DNA from: Bathymodiolus brooksi
Lineage: Eukaryota; Mollusca; Bivalvia; Mytilida; Modiolidae
Length of the DNA stretch: 64,000 nt
Reading direction: 5' to 3'
NCBI GenBank assembly: GCA_963680875.1
Contig: OY804588.1
Coordinates: 82,174,829 to 82,238,828, forward strand
Positions 54,885 through 64,000 of this stretch are shown here, one piece after another. The notes beneath the pieces are model-generated. The model ran no database searches. It had not been told where the DNA came from and saw only the letters and a program-made list of their open reading frames with translations. Position numbers and translations under genes: made by a program. Every line of letters begins with the position of its first letter. The stretch's first letter is position 1.

Positions 54885-56107
54885 TTAAGGTGGTACCATA
54901 CACTACAGGGAGATAACTCTTTAAAATCAGTTGAATGTTTTGATCATATGATGTTTGTATGCAGATTTCAAGCATCTCGGTGATCAAAACCACAGAGAGA
55001 AAAGCTGCTATGTGGCTAGTGAATTTATAGCTCTGAGTCTGTTGGTTGGAATTTGTTAAAATTTTGATATTCATTACAGTGGATATATTCAAAAACACTG
55101 CCAAAAAAATAAGAAAACTAGAACTGTGAGTGACCTCACTGAGTGATACCCCCCACTTGCAATACTATGATGTTCAAACTTTGGAATACAGGTATATTAG
55201 CAAGTTACCTATGAAAAATGAACGGATATGGAGTTATGTCAAGGAGACAACATCCCATCTCCAAAATAAACTAACCAAGAACATACATCTAGGGGTCGCC
55301 ACAAGTACACGACCCCCCTTTTCGTGAAAGTATAAGTTGAATTATCTCCCCTTCTAAATTTTAGACAGAAACGGTATTCCTTCATGCACATCTGCAGGTT
55401 GTGTACTACAACTGTGTAAAGTTTCAAAACAATTCAATAAGCAGCTTAGTAGGAGTTACGCTTACAAGGTACATGCACCCCCCCCCCTCTTTTCGTGAAA
55501 GTATAAGTTGAATTATCTCCCCTTTTAAATTTTGAACTGCAACCATATTCCTTCATGCACATCTGCAGGTAGTGTACTACAAATGTGTAAAGTTTCACAA
55601 AACTCCAATAAGCCGTTTAGGAGGAGTTGCACTTACAAGGTACACGACCCCCCTTTTCGTGAAAGTATAAGTTGAATTATCTCCCCTTCTAAATTTTAGA
55701 CAACAACGGTATTCCTTCATGTACATCTGCAGGTTGTGTACTACAACTGTGTAAAGTTTCATAAAAATTCAATAAGCAGTTTAGTAGGAGTTGCACTTAC
55801 AAGGTACATGTCCCCCCTTTTCATGAAAGTATAAGTTGAATTATCTCCCCTTTTAAATTTTGGACAGCAACCATATTCCTTTATGCACATCTGCAGGTAA
55901 TGTACTACAAATGTGTAAAGTTTCATAAAAATCCAATAAGCGGCTTAGGAGGAGTTGCGCTTACAAGGTACATGGAAAGACGGACAGACAGACGGACGGA
56001 CGGACAAGGTGATTCCTATATACCCCCCCCCCCCCAAACTTTCTTTGCAGGGTGTATAATTAAACGAGCAGGTCAAATTTTACCTGAAGTGTATGGTACC
56101 ACCTTAA
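54885..56107. mobile_element. TTAA-flanked element, long copy with internal satellite
   Basis: Ends TTAAGGTGGTACCATACACT and AGTGTATGGTACCACCTTAA. The outer parts match the 279-bp copy at 17655. Between them (about 55119-56057) are four units of about 165 bp (GTGAAAGTATAAGTTGAATT, CTTCATGCACATCTGCAGGT, GGAGTTGCACTTACAAGGTA). Its right end is 10 bp past the stop codon of the ZP gene. Confidence 0.8.
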
Positions 56108-56117
56108 TATGGTAATA

Positions 56118-56659
56118 TTATACAAAATAGAACAGTGCTGTTATTAATGATATCACAAAAGATAAAGATAAAGATGAAGCCTTAGATAATATATTAATGT
56201 TTCCTCCTAGCTGGTCTGCATAAGGTTGATTAGGGTCAACAGGCTGCATTGTGGGTAATGGAGAAGCAGTAACTTTTGTGTTAGACACAGTTGTCTGTTT
56301 GCTTGTTAACACAGGCGACGACATCGTTGTACTAGATTTATCAGACACCGGTTTTGTTGTTGGTTTGAATGTTGACGATGTTGTTGTTTTTGATACTGTA
56401 CTATGTACAACAGGAGATGTTGGTTGTAGCGTTGTTTTATGCATGGTTGATGACGTTGTTAATGATGTCATTGGTGACGTCACACGCTGTGTTGTTACAG
56501 GAGTCGTGGTTTGAGATGTTGTAACTGGAATAACTTTGGTTCTAGCTGTGGGATTCTCAGAAGAACGACGTGATGTAGATATAGTTTGACTAGAGCTTGT
56601 TGTTGGTAACTGTGTGACAGTTGTTGACATGCTTAGTGTTGTTATACCGTTTGTTGTTC
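56118..56659 (-). CDS. ZP gene terminal exon: Ser/Thr-rich stalk and hydrophobic tail
   Basis: Acceptor TGTGATTTCAG, entry phase 1. Mucin-like composition (TTSQTTTPVTTQRVTSPMTS) and then a hydrophobic end. TAA at 56118-56120. Confidence 0.82.
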
Positions 56660-59600
56660 CTGAAATCACAAATAGTTTATTAATAAAATAAGAAGAAAAA
56701 AAACCAAACACACTGTCGGAACAATTATTAAATTCCGGCTGACACACAGAGAAAATCGACATGTTTTGTTTTAAATATGCTCCTATGTAGCTCTGTAAAT
56801 GAAGATAATAATAATAATAATAATAATATGCATCTTATTCTCTATTTTTATATTTATTTATAGAATCAAAAGCAAATAATACCACACCGTCGGAACAGTT
56901 GATGCATGATATTAAATTGTAGCTCACACACAGAGAAAAATCGACATTTTTGTAATTACGTGATGTTTTTACATTTTTATTATTGTTCCTATACAGCCCT
57001 GTAAATGAAAATTATATGCATCTTATTTTCTAAGAGGACGGGAGGTTTGGGCCCATACAACTAACTGATCCCTGCTACATTCTATTGAAGTGCATGCATC
57101 AAGCCAGGAAAGTGGGAGTTCATGTATTTGTGTGTTAGAGGTATCAAGCCAGGAAAGTGGGAGGTCATGTATTTGTGTGTTAGAGGTATCAAGCCAGGAA
57201 AGTGGGAGGTCGTGTATTTGTTTGTTAGAGGTATCAAGCCAGGAAAGTGGGAGGTCATGTATTTGTGTGTTAGAGGTATCAAGCCAGGAAAGTGGGAGGT
57301 CATGTATTTGTGTGTTATAGGTATCAAGCCAGGAAAGTGGTAGGTCATGTATTTGTGTGTTAGAGGTATCAAGGTAGGAAAGTGGGAGGTCATGTATTTG
57401 TGTGTTAGAGGTACCAAGCCAGGAAAGTGGGAGGTCATGTATTTGTGTGTTAGAGGTATCAAGCCAGGAAAGTGGGAGGTCATGTATTTGTGTGTTATAG
57501 GTATCAAGCCAGGAAAGTGGTAGGTCATGTATTTGTGTGTTAGAGGTATCAAGGTAGGAAAGTGGGAGGTCATGTATTTGTGTGTTAGAGGTATCAAGCC
57601 AGGAAAGTGGGAGGTCATGTATTTGTGTGTTATAGGTATCAAGCCAGGAAAGTGGTAGGTCATGTATTTGTGTGTTAGAGGTATCAAGGTAGGAAAGTGG
57701 GAGGTCATGTATTTGTGTGTTAGAGGTATCAAGCCAGGAAAGTGGGAGGTCATGTATTTGTGTGTTAGAGGTACCAAGCCAGGAAAGTGGGAGGTCATGT
57801 ATTTGTGTGTTAGAGGTACCAAGCCAGGAAAGTGGGAGGTCATGTATTTGTATGTTAGAGGTACCAAGCCAGGATAGTGGGAGGTCATGTATTTGTCTGT
57901 TAGAGGTACCAAGCCAGGAAAGTGGGAGGTCATGTATTTGTGTGTTAGAGGTATCAAGCCAGGAAAGTGGGAGGTCATGTATTTGTGTGTTAGAGGTATC
58001 AAGCCAGGAAAATGGGAGGTCATGTATTTGTGTGTTAGAGGTATCAAGCCAGGAAAGTGGTAGGTCATGTATTTGTGTGTTAGAGGTATCAAGCCAGGAA
58101 AGTGGGAGGTCGTGTATTTGTGTGTTAGAGGTTTCAAGCCAGGAAAGTGGGAGGTCATGTATTTGTGTGTTAGAGGTATCAAGCCAGGAAAGTGGGAGGT
58201 CATGTATTTGTGTGTTATAGGTATCAAGCCAGGAAAGTGGTAGGTCATGTATTTGTGTGTTAGAGGTATCAAGGTAGGAAAGTGGGAGGTCATGTATTTG
58301 TGTGTTAGAGGTATCAAGCCAGGAAAGTGGGAGGTCATGTATTTGTGTGTTAGAGGTACCAAGCCAGGAAAGTGGGAGGTCATGTATTTGTGTGTTAGAG
58401 GTACCAAGCCAGGAAAGTGGGAGGTCATGTATTTGTATGTTAGAGGTACCAAGCCAGGATAGTGGGAGGTCATGTATTTGTCTGTTAGAGGTACCAAGCC
58501 AGGAAAGTGGGAGGTCATGTATTTGTGTGTTAGAGGTATCAAGCCAGGAAAGTGGGAGGTCATGTATTTGTGTGTTAGAGGTATCAAGCCAGGAAAATGG
58601 GAGGTCATGTATTTGTGTGTTAGAGGTATCAAGCCAGGAAAGTGGTAGGTCATGTATTTGTGTGTTAGAGGTATCAAGCCAGGAAAGTGGGAGGGCATGT
58701 ATTTGTGTGTTAGAGGTACCAAGCCAGGAAAGTGGGAGGTCATGTATTTGTGTGTTAGAGGTATCAAGCCAGGAAAGTGGGAGGTCATGTATTTGTCTAT
58801 TAATGGTATGGATTTTGTCTCTTTCTGCTGTTTTGATATTTTATTTTAGAATTGTTCCGACAGTGTGATATTTTAGAATTGTTCCGACAGTGTGATATTT
58901 TAGAATTGTTCCGACAGTGTGATATTTTAGAATTGTTCCGACAGTGTGATATTTTAGAATTGTTCCGACAGTGTGATATTTTAGAATTGTTCTGACAGTG
59001 TGATATTTTAGAATTGTTCTGACAGTGTGATATTTTAGAATTGTTCTGACAGTGTGATATTTTAGAATTGTTCTGACAGTGTGATATTTTAGAATTGTTC
59101 TGACAGTGTGATATTTTAGAATTGTTCTGACAGTGTGATATTTTAGAATTGTTCTGACAGTGTGATATTTTAGAATTGTTCTGACAGTGTGGTATTTTAG
59201 AATTGTTCTGACAGTGTGATATTTTAGAATTGTTCTGACAGTGTGATATTTTTTGTTTTTCATTTTATTTCTACATTTATCTATAAAATAAAAAAAAATA
59301 TCACGCTGTCAGAACAGTTACAAATCCAATACGGTTGTTTCGAATCATGTCAATTCCGACCACGTTCCGTCTTTTTCGTGTCTTGACGTCTGAGCTGCTC
59401 GGCAGACGACTTCCGGTGTTTACGCTATTACTGTGACAACGTCAGCATATCATATTCGTAGATGCGGTAGATTATAAGTAATTGTAATATGGAGACGCCA
59501 AGGAAACGGCTGAATAAATACTGGTGTTCGGTACCTCACTGTCTGTCTGATATCAGAAATATATACATAAAGGCAGATCGTTTTCCTTTCATGATAAAGA

Positions 59601-62600
59601 AAGAAAACAAATATAATTTTAAAGAAGTAATTGTCTCTGCATTGAACTCTTTGATACAAATAAAATAATTCAATTGATATCTGTCTTTTACAGAAAATGT
59701 TAAGATGTTTTTAAGTTGAGGATCGAACGTTAAAACGGCACATATCGATTGGAGTTTTTGTTGTGTACATTGACACCGGAAGTCCAGTGCTGTACATTCC
59801 CAATCTCCCATACAGAGCTGTCGGTCCTTGCAGGCTCTCTATCTCTGTCAACGTCTCAAAAGTAGTCCCAACACATGTGATCATGACGTAACGAACGATC
59901 ATGCAACAATTGTTGATGTAGATATTCAAAAGCTTGCCTTTGACAGTCCCTCAACACGATGTTCTTGTCATAATCTTTAACAATTGTATCTAATGTTGAC
60001 ATTTTATTGGATGAATAAGTAAACCAAATTACTCAGAATAGGAAAACGTTTCACAAAAATATAGTCCCTATAAATATTGCTTTTTTTAAATGGTATTTCG
60101 CCTCAAATGAAATCATATTTCATGTCAAAACTAAAGATATATGCAAAAAAGACGAATAGCGTCTTAGAAGCAAAATCTAGAGTATATTAATATTTTACAA
60201 GAATCTTGTAAAATCGAGACGTTTGCAGAAATAGAGAGCCTGCAAGGACCGACAACTCTGTATGGGAGATTAGTACATTCCATCGAAATCACGTGATCTG
60301 GCGGACGAAAATAACAAACTTTTTACGGAATGGAAATGATTCGAAACAACCGTATTGGTAAATGGTAAAAATCAGAGACAGAATTTATGCTGAAATAACA
60401 TGTACAATAAATTTATTTGTCAAGGAGGCGACATGGAAATCCCAAATCTTTTATTTAATAGATACATATCAAATGTCTCAAAACAAAACACTTAAATGAC
60501 TGGTGTTCTTCTCAAATTAAAGTTTGTGATTTCCCGAACAAGTGAACCCGGATATTATGCAGTAAAATGCCAGTGCTTCCAGCAGCTGTTCTGGAAAGCC
60601 TATATGAACATTTGCCACCATATAACAGTGATATGGCTGAACAATATACATGTACTTAACACCAATAATCATAATTCTTCAATCTGTCTAAGAGAGGGAA
60701 TTTGGGCCCATGAAACCAGTCTAACCCCGCCACTATTAATTCAAGAAATAAATGAAATAGTTCCAAGCCAAGATAATGAGTGGCTATGTATATTTTTTTC
60801 AAGAGTAGCAATTCTGCCTGTTTCCTCGATTTGCCGATTGGATCTTGGAACTCTTCTTTTCGGAGCACCAGAGTTCATACCGGCTTTTAGTACGTTTCGT
60901 GTTGCTCAATCGTTAGTTTTCTGTGTAGTGTTTTGCAGGTCCTTGTTTCTATTTTTGTCGATTTCCATTTGGTCATTTCATTGTCTGTCCTTCTTCGACT
61001 TTACGGCTTTTGATTGCCCCTTTGGAATCTTCAAATGTTTCTTTACACATTGACAAATGTAATGAGTACCACGGAGGCCTGAATTAATGAGAGAATACGA
61101 CAAGATATTTGAATGAGATAGACATAGCTCCTTGTGCATTTTAGCTTTAAATTTTTTGAGTGCAATGCTAGCCTTATTAATTACGCTCACCTAACGTTAT
61201 TTCCCATCCATCTCCTCTGTCAATCACAACGTCACCGTTTCTCTGAAACATTAAGGGTGGACTAATCACGTGATATATATCCTTCGCGGAAACGTCTCTT
61301 TTTCGTCTGCCAGTGCTGGTGCTGTTGGTTTGACAACTGCGATCACATTGTGCATTTTTCTCCGATATAAGACAAACAAATGCATCACACTGAATAAACA
61401 CATTTGAATAGTCGACAAACTTGAATGTTTGGTATCGGAATCCAAACACAGTGGAATTCCGAGGAAAAAATCCTAATGTGGGATCGGAAGCACACCTGAG
61501 AAAAAAAAACAAATTTAAACGTATAATAAAACAATGAAGCCATAGAAAATGTGTACATGTAGATAGTTATTAGCAAAAGGAAAAAATAGAAATATTCTAG
61601 AAAAAAAGTTTTAGGAAACGGATTATTTCCCAAATATATTTATGTTGGTCCTCGTATTCCTGATATGTACCCATTACATATAGGGGTCCTAGAAATGAGA
61701 GAGGCAACACTACCACTTTGTACTATAACAGCAACAACTCTGCTATGTTTTTGGCAAGGGAGAATAAAAATTGTAAAACATATCTCCAGTTAATGTCAAG
61801 AAAACAACAAATATTTACATTTACATGAAAACAAGGAGTGCATGGTGTTACATAATACATTATTACATAACATTATCATTTTAATAATTTTTAACATTGC
61901 ATAATATAATGTATTTGTCCTATGCACTCCCTTTCAACTAAAATATTTCCAAAGACAAAAAGGGGTGGCGCATTGGTGTATTATACATCATCATCCAAGG
62001 TTTGGGCAAGTACAACTAATTTGATAATCCTGCCATATTTAATTGAAATACATGTACTAAGCCACTAATGTGAGTAGCAATACACATAGAGTATCAAATT
62101 CGCCTCTTTCTACCATTTTTCTATTGGACTTTTGCACTGTTTTGAAAGTGTGTTATTTTTTGTTTTTCAATTAATTCATTACAATGTAAATTGTCAAAAA
62201 ACGCACTTTTTTCAAAAATTTAAATGTCAATTTCTCAAAAATTACTCAACGTATTTTCATTAATTTTTTTAATTTAAAAATTTGTACATTGTTTATGTTA
62301 TTCTCTTTATATATTCTTTTAAATACATTTTGACTATGACTGGTTTGTCAAAAATACTATGCACAAATCAAAAACAAAATAATGATTATATCATATGCAG
62401 TGCAAAAGGCTCAATTTAGAAGTAACAACATTTTGTGTTCATCAAAAACAAAATTAATTTACAATTCCTTAATAATGTAATCTTTAATAAAACTAAGGTT
62501 TTTCTCCCTCGTGCATATGTACTTGGTGTACTTGGTTCCAAAAACTTTTAAATCATTTGATTTTGATTTTTTGGTTTTTTGGTGTTTTAACGCCACTTTC

Positions 62601-64000
62601 AACAATATTTCAGCTATATCATGGCGACCAGTTTTAGTGGTGGAGGAAACCGGAGTACCCGGAGAGAACCACCGACCATGGGCAAGCAACTGGTAAACTT
62701 TATCACTTTCGGCTGCGAGTCGAGTACACTCTTTTTTGTAATTTACAAAGCAGGGCGCGAACCCACACCGTATTGGTGATAGGCTTGTGTGAGTTGTTAG
62801 ATCCAACGACCTAACTCATTGAGCCATCCGGACCCCCTTAAATCATTTGACTTTCCAACCTTTTGATTATGGGCGTACATGATGAAGATTATTTCAGAAA
62901 TACGTCGTGCGGACTAATTAGATATCTGCGTTGTTATTACCAACATTTTCAGTACAATTTTCACATATCAATTTAAAATATAATGGAAACTGAAATATTC
63001 CCATACTTCACATATGTGTATAAGTATGAGCTTAATGCATGGTGCAAAACGTAAATTGGGGTTTAAAGGGGCATTATCTGCCAAATCGTAAATTTTTTGT
63101 TACCCGTAAAGACTCAGATATGATTGATGCCTTAATAAAACGTGTTTCTGTCTTAACTTATAAATGTTATGAAACGTACGCGCATCGGGGAAACTGCAAC
63201 TGCTCGTGTTTTGAAATCGATCAAGAGATGGACGCCATCTTATTAATTATCGACATTGTTTACGGAGTTTGTCGAATCGTCATTAAATCAGTACAACCAT
63301 AAACTTATTTCTCATTTTTTGTGAATTTGCTTTTGGTCGGTGTTAATTACGGACAAAGAACCATGCAAGTTTGCAGTTAATAAGCGACAAAATACAATTT
63401 TTTCGTTTTTACCTGTCACTAGTAAGGTCAGTTGCATACGGAAAAAGCGAGGTCAAATTATTTGCTTGCAAGGAAATAACTAATCGATGGTAATTTTCGT
63501 TCTCAAAAGGCGAAAAGTGGTTCGATAAGCTGCTTAATGTGAAATATTTACCTTTATTTCGTCATTTTAAAGCTACAGGTATTTACCAATTTCCAAAACA
63601 TATAATTTTCTTGCTCAAAATCGTAGCTAATGCCCCTTTAAATACTGGTGTTAGGAGGCACTAGGAAATCAGCTTTCAGTTTGAAGTAATGCTTTAAAGC
63701 CTTTTGATAAATTCCATGTGCACATGGGAACCAGAAGCATTGAATAGATCTGTTTCCTAGTTCCTGGCATTTTTCGCTACATAAATTTTAACATATATTT
63801 TCAACATAATTTACAAAAATAGCTATTTTTCTTACTTGTTTTCGAAAAGATTAAATATCGTTGGGTCATTAGGATCATTTGTAGGCGTGGCTTTACAGTT
63901 GGGCACAACAAGTTTTATATTAGGGTCAATGGCTTCTAAGGTCAAGGCGACGTTCAACCATTCTCCTAAGGTCATCTGAATTGGACCGTTCAATGCAGTG
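56118..64000 (-). CDS. ZP-domain protein with stalk and GPI-type tail, 3' end (gene-level entry, partial)
   Basis: Exons 64000(edge)-63836, 61495-61191 and 56659-56118 join with matching phases (2 then 1). The first two encode the ZP-C half of a zona pellucida domain: MTLGEWLNVALTLEAIDPN, VVPNCKATP, then CASDPTLGFF, FGFRYQTFKF, FIQCDAFVC and the C-x3-C pair AQCDRSC. A basic cleavage site (GRRKRD) follows, as expected for furin release or polymerisation control. The last exon adds about 150 Ser/Thr/Pro-rich residues and a C-terminal hydrophobic tail (SLSLSFVISLITALFYFV) ending at the stop, which fits a GPI signal or a very short membrane anchor. Extracellular, filament-forming ZP proteins are used in egg coats, mucosal surfaces and matrices. 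ZP-N lies beyond the window. Confidence 0.85.
56680..57040. repeat. Tandem duplicate of about 180 bp
   Basis: CGGAACAATTATTAAATTCC and GGAACAGTTGATGCATGATA versions share GCTGACACACAGAGAAAATC-like and TATGCATCTTATT blocks. An (ATA)n run lies at 56806-56827. Confidence 0.7.
57085..58800. repeat. 45-bp minisatellite, about 38 units
   Basis: Unit GGTATCAAGCCAGGAAAGTG plus GGAGGTCATGTATTTGTGTG plus TTAGA. A block of 13 units (585 bp) is duplicated (for example 57662-57877 again at 58247-58462). The minus strand is stop-free for 568 codons (HFPGLIPLTHKYMTS per unit), but the array lies in the last intron of the ZP gene and has no splice context. Confidence 0.96.
58850..59255. repeat. 27-bp minisatellite, about 15 units
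   Basis: Unit GATATTTTAGAATTGTTCYG plus ACAGTGT. The first units have TTCCG and the later ones TTCTG, so the array shows a homogenised block structure. Confidence 0.96.
59489..59668 (+). CDS. Small ORF with THAP-like N-terminus
   Basis: 59 residues from ATG in AATATGG context: METPRKRLNKYWCSVPHCLS then ADRFPFMIKKENKYNFKE. The WCSVPHC (CX4C) start followed by an FPF box resembles the first half of THAP fingers, the DNA-binding domain of P-element-type transposases and derived host proteins. The second C-x2-H pair is absent from this frame. An acceptor-like TCTTTTACAG follows at about 59684-59693, so a spliced second exon is possible. It may instead be chance. Confidence 0.35.
   Translation: METPRKRLNKYWCSVPHCLSDIRNIYIKADRFPFMIKKENKYNFKEVIVSALNSLIQIK
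59801..60272. mobile_element. 472-bp MITE with 9-bp target duplication
   Basis: Inverted arms of about 60 bp (AATCTCCCATACAGAGCTGT; right side inverse), flanked by GTACATTCC at 59792-59800 and 60273-60281, a perfect 9-bp duplication. The arm sequence resembles the innermost element at 52441. Confidence 0.85.
60700..60800. repeat. Unexpanded relative of the 45-bp array host repeat
   Basis: TTTGGGCCCATGAAACCAGT, then CAAGCCAAGATAATGAGTGG matches the start of the 57.04-57.13 kb region, with one diverged 45-bp unit. Confidence 0.5.
60893..61045 (+). repeat. Dispersed repeat, 'AAAGATCAAATAACGCGAAC' family, opposite orientation
   Basis: GTAGTGTTTTGCAGGTCCTT through GATTGCCCCTTTGGAATCTT is the complement of the 9393 and 41290 copies. 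Confidence 0.6.
61191..61495 (-). CDS. ZP gene, ZP-C exon with cleavage site
   Basis: Acceptor TTTTCTCAG, donor GTGAGC. Holds the conserved cysteines FIQCDAFVC and AQCDRSC, and GRRKRD. Confidence 0.85.
61832..61933. mobile_element. Short palindromic MITE
   Basis: GGAGTGCATGGTGTTACATA at the left, ATGTATTTGTCCTATGCACTCC-like inverse at the right. Confidence 0.5.
61990..62190. repeat. Unexpanded copy of the sequence that flanks the two minisatellites
   Basis: GGTTTGGGCAAGTACAACTA, CATGTACTAAGCCACTAATG, CCTCTTTCTACC and TGTGTTATTTTTTGTTTTTC follow the same order as 57.04-57.13, 58.80-58.86 and 59.24-59.27 kb, but with about one 45-bp unit and no 27-bp array. Confidence 0.55.
62579..62835 (-). 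mobile_element. V-SINE, full length, alternative head
   Basis: Head GGATGGCTCAATGAGTTAGG and B box GGTTCGCGCCCTG on the minus strand; consensus central domain CTCCGGGTACTCCGGTTTCC. Confidence 0.87.
62842..62935. repeat. Dispersed repeat 'ACGTAGATATCA', inverted copy
   Basis: CTTTCCAACCTTTTGATTAT, ATGAAGATTATTTCAGAAAT and TTAGATATCTGCGTT are the complement of the copies at 12.1 kb. Confidence 0.6.
63062..63642. mobile_element. TTAA-type MITE
   Basis: Perfect inverted ends TTTAAAGGGGCATTA and TAATGCCCCTTTAAA. 581 bp, in the ZP gene intron. The ORF inside (63039-63302) crosses the left end and is not a gene. Confidence 0.8.
63836..64000 (-). CDS. ZP gene exon, partial at the window edge
   Basis: Donor GTAAGA, phase 2 out. 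Encodes MTLGEWLNVALTLEAIDPN and VVPNCKATPTNDPNDPTIF, the start of the ZP-C subdomain. Confidence 0.8.

Larger units (their letters stand above)
59326..60358. mobile_element. DNA element with 23-bp perfect inverted ends and a small zinc-finger-like ORF
   Basis: Left end CCAATACGGTTGTTTCGAAT (59326-59348) is perfectly inverted at 60336-60358. 1033 bp. The plus strand has a CpG-rich start with TGACGTC-like motifs, a 59-codon ORF (59489-59668), and a nested 472-bp MITE at 59801-60272. No clear target duplication. Confidence 0.65.

Noticed and set aside
56251..56514. 87-codon plus-strand ORF
   Set aside because: Shadow of the Ser/Thr-rich ZP exon on the other strand.
58841..59263. 140-codon minus-strand ORF (KYHTVRTIL repeats)
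   Set aside because: Translation of the 27-bp minisatellite.
60496..61053. 185-codon plus-strand ORF
   Set aside because: It crosses two dispersed repeats seen elsewhere in the window and has no protein motif.
63039..63302. 87-codon ORF
   Set aside because: Starts outside and runs into a MITE. The composition is ordinary for the element.

Overview
This is eukaryotic DNA, almost certainly from a bivalve mollusc and plausibly a mytilid mussel. Genes are split by long AT-rich introns with GT-AG (once GC-AG) borders. Intergenic and intronic space is packed with tRNA-derived SINEs, short inverted-repeat transposons, LINE and DIRS-like retroelement remnants, and long minisatellites. Nothing looks bacterial or viral. 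The bivalve/mytilid assignment rests on repeat types I recognise, not on a database search.

Layout. 1-6680 is a 32-bp tandem array ending in a tRNA-derived SINE head. About 9.2-39.7 kb on the minus strand is one gene of roughly 28 kb for a secreted protein I do not recognise. It has eight coding exons, reconstructed here from splice sites and perfectly matching phases, and a second possible terminal exon at 9.3 kb. Its introns hold a 48-bp minisatellite (about 71 units plus degenerate edges) with two DNA transposons inserted in it, an L1/Tx1-type LINE with a 15-bp target-site duplication, a hAT-like element and many SINEs. 39.7-43.3 kb is intergenic and made mostly of MITEs and one near-complete SINE. 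43.3-48.0 kb on the plus strand is a three-exon gene for a secreted polysaccharide-lyase-like protein. 48.0-54.9 kb holds SINEs and a decayed DIRS-like retrotransposon interrupted by nested inverted-repeat elements. 54.9-56.1 kb is a TTAA-flanked element. From 56.1 kb to the right edge on the minus strand is the 3' end of a ZP-domain gene (two ZP-C exons, a Ser/Thr-rich stalk and a GPI-type tail). Its introns carry 45-bp and 27-bp minisatellites, a terminal-inverted-repeat element with a small THAP-like ORF, and more MITEs.

The three host genes all appear to encode secreted or cell-surface proteins. I see no evidence that they form one pathway. The strongest new observations concern repeat birth: two satellite loci can be tied to nearby single-copy versions of the same sequence inside dispersed repeats. 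No tRNA, rRNA or CRISPR locus was found. Many short ORFs in the arrays are products of repeat units that lack stops and are not listed as genes.
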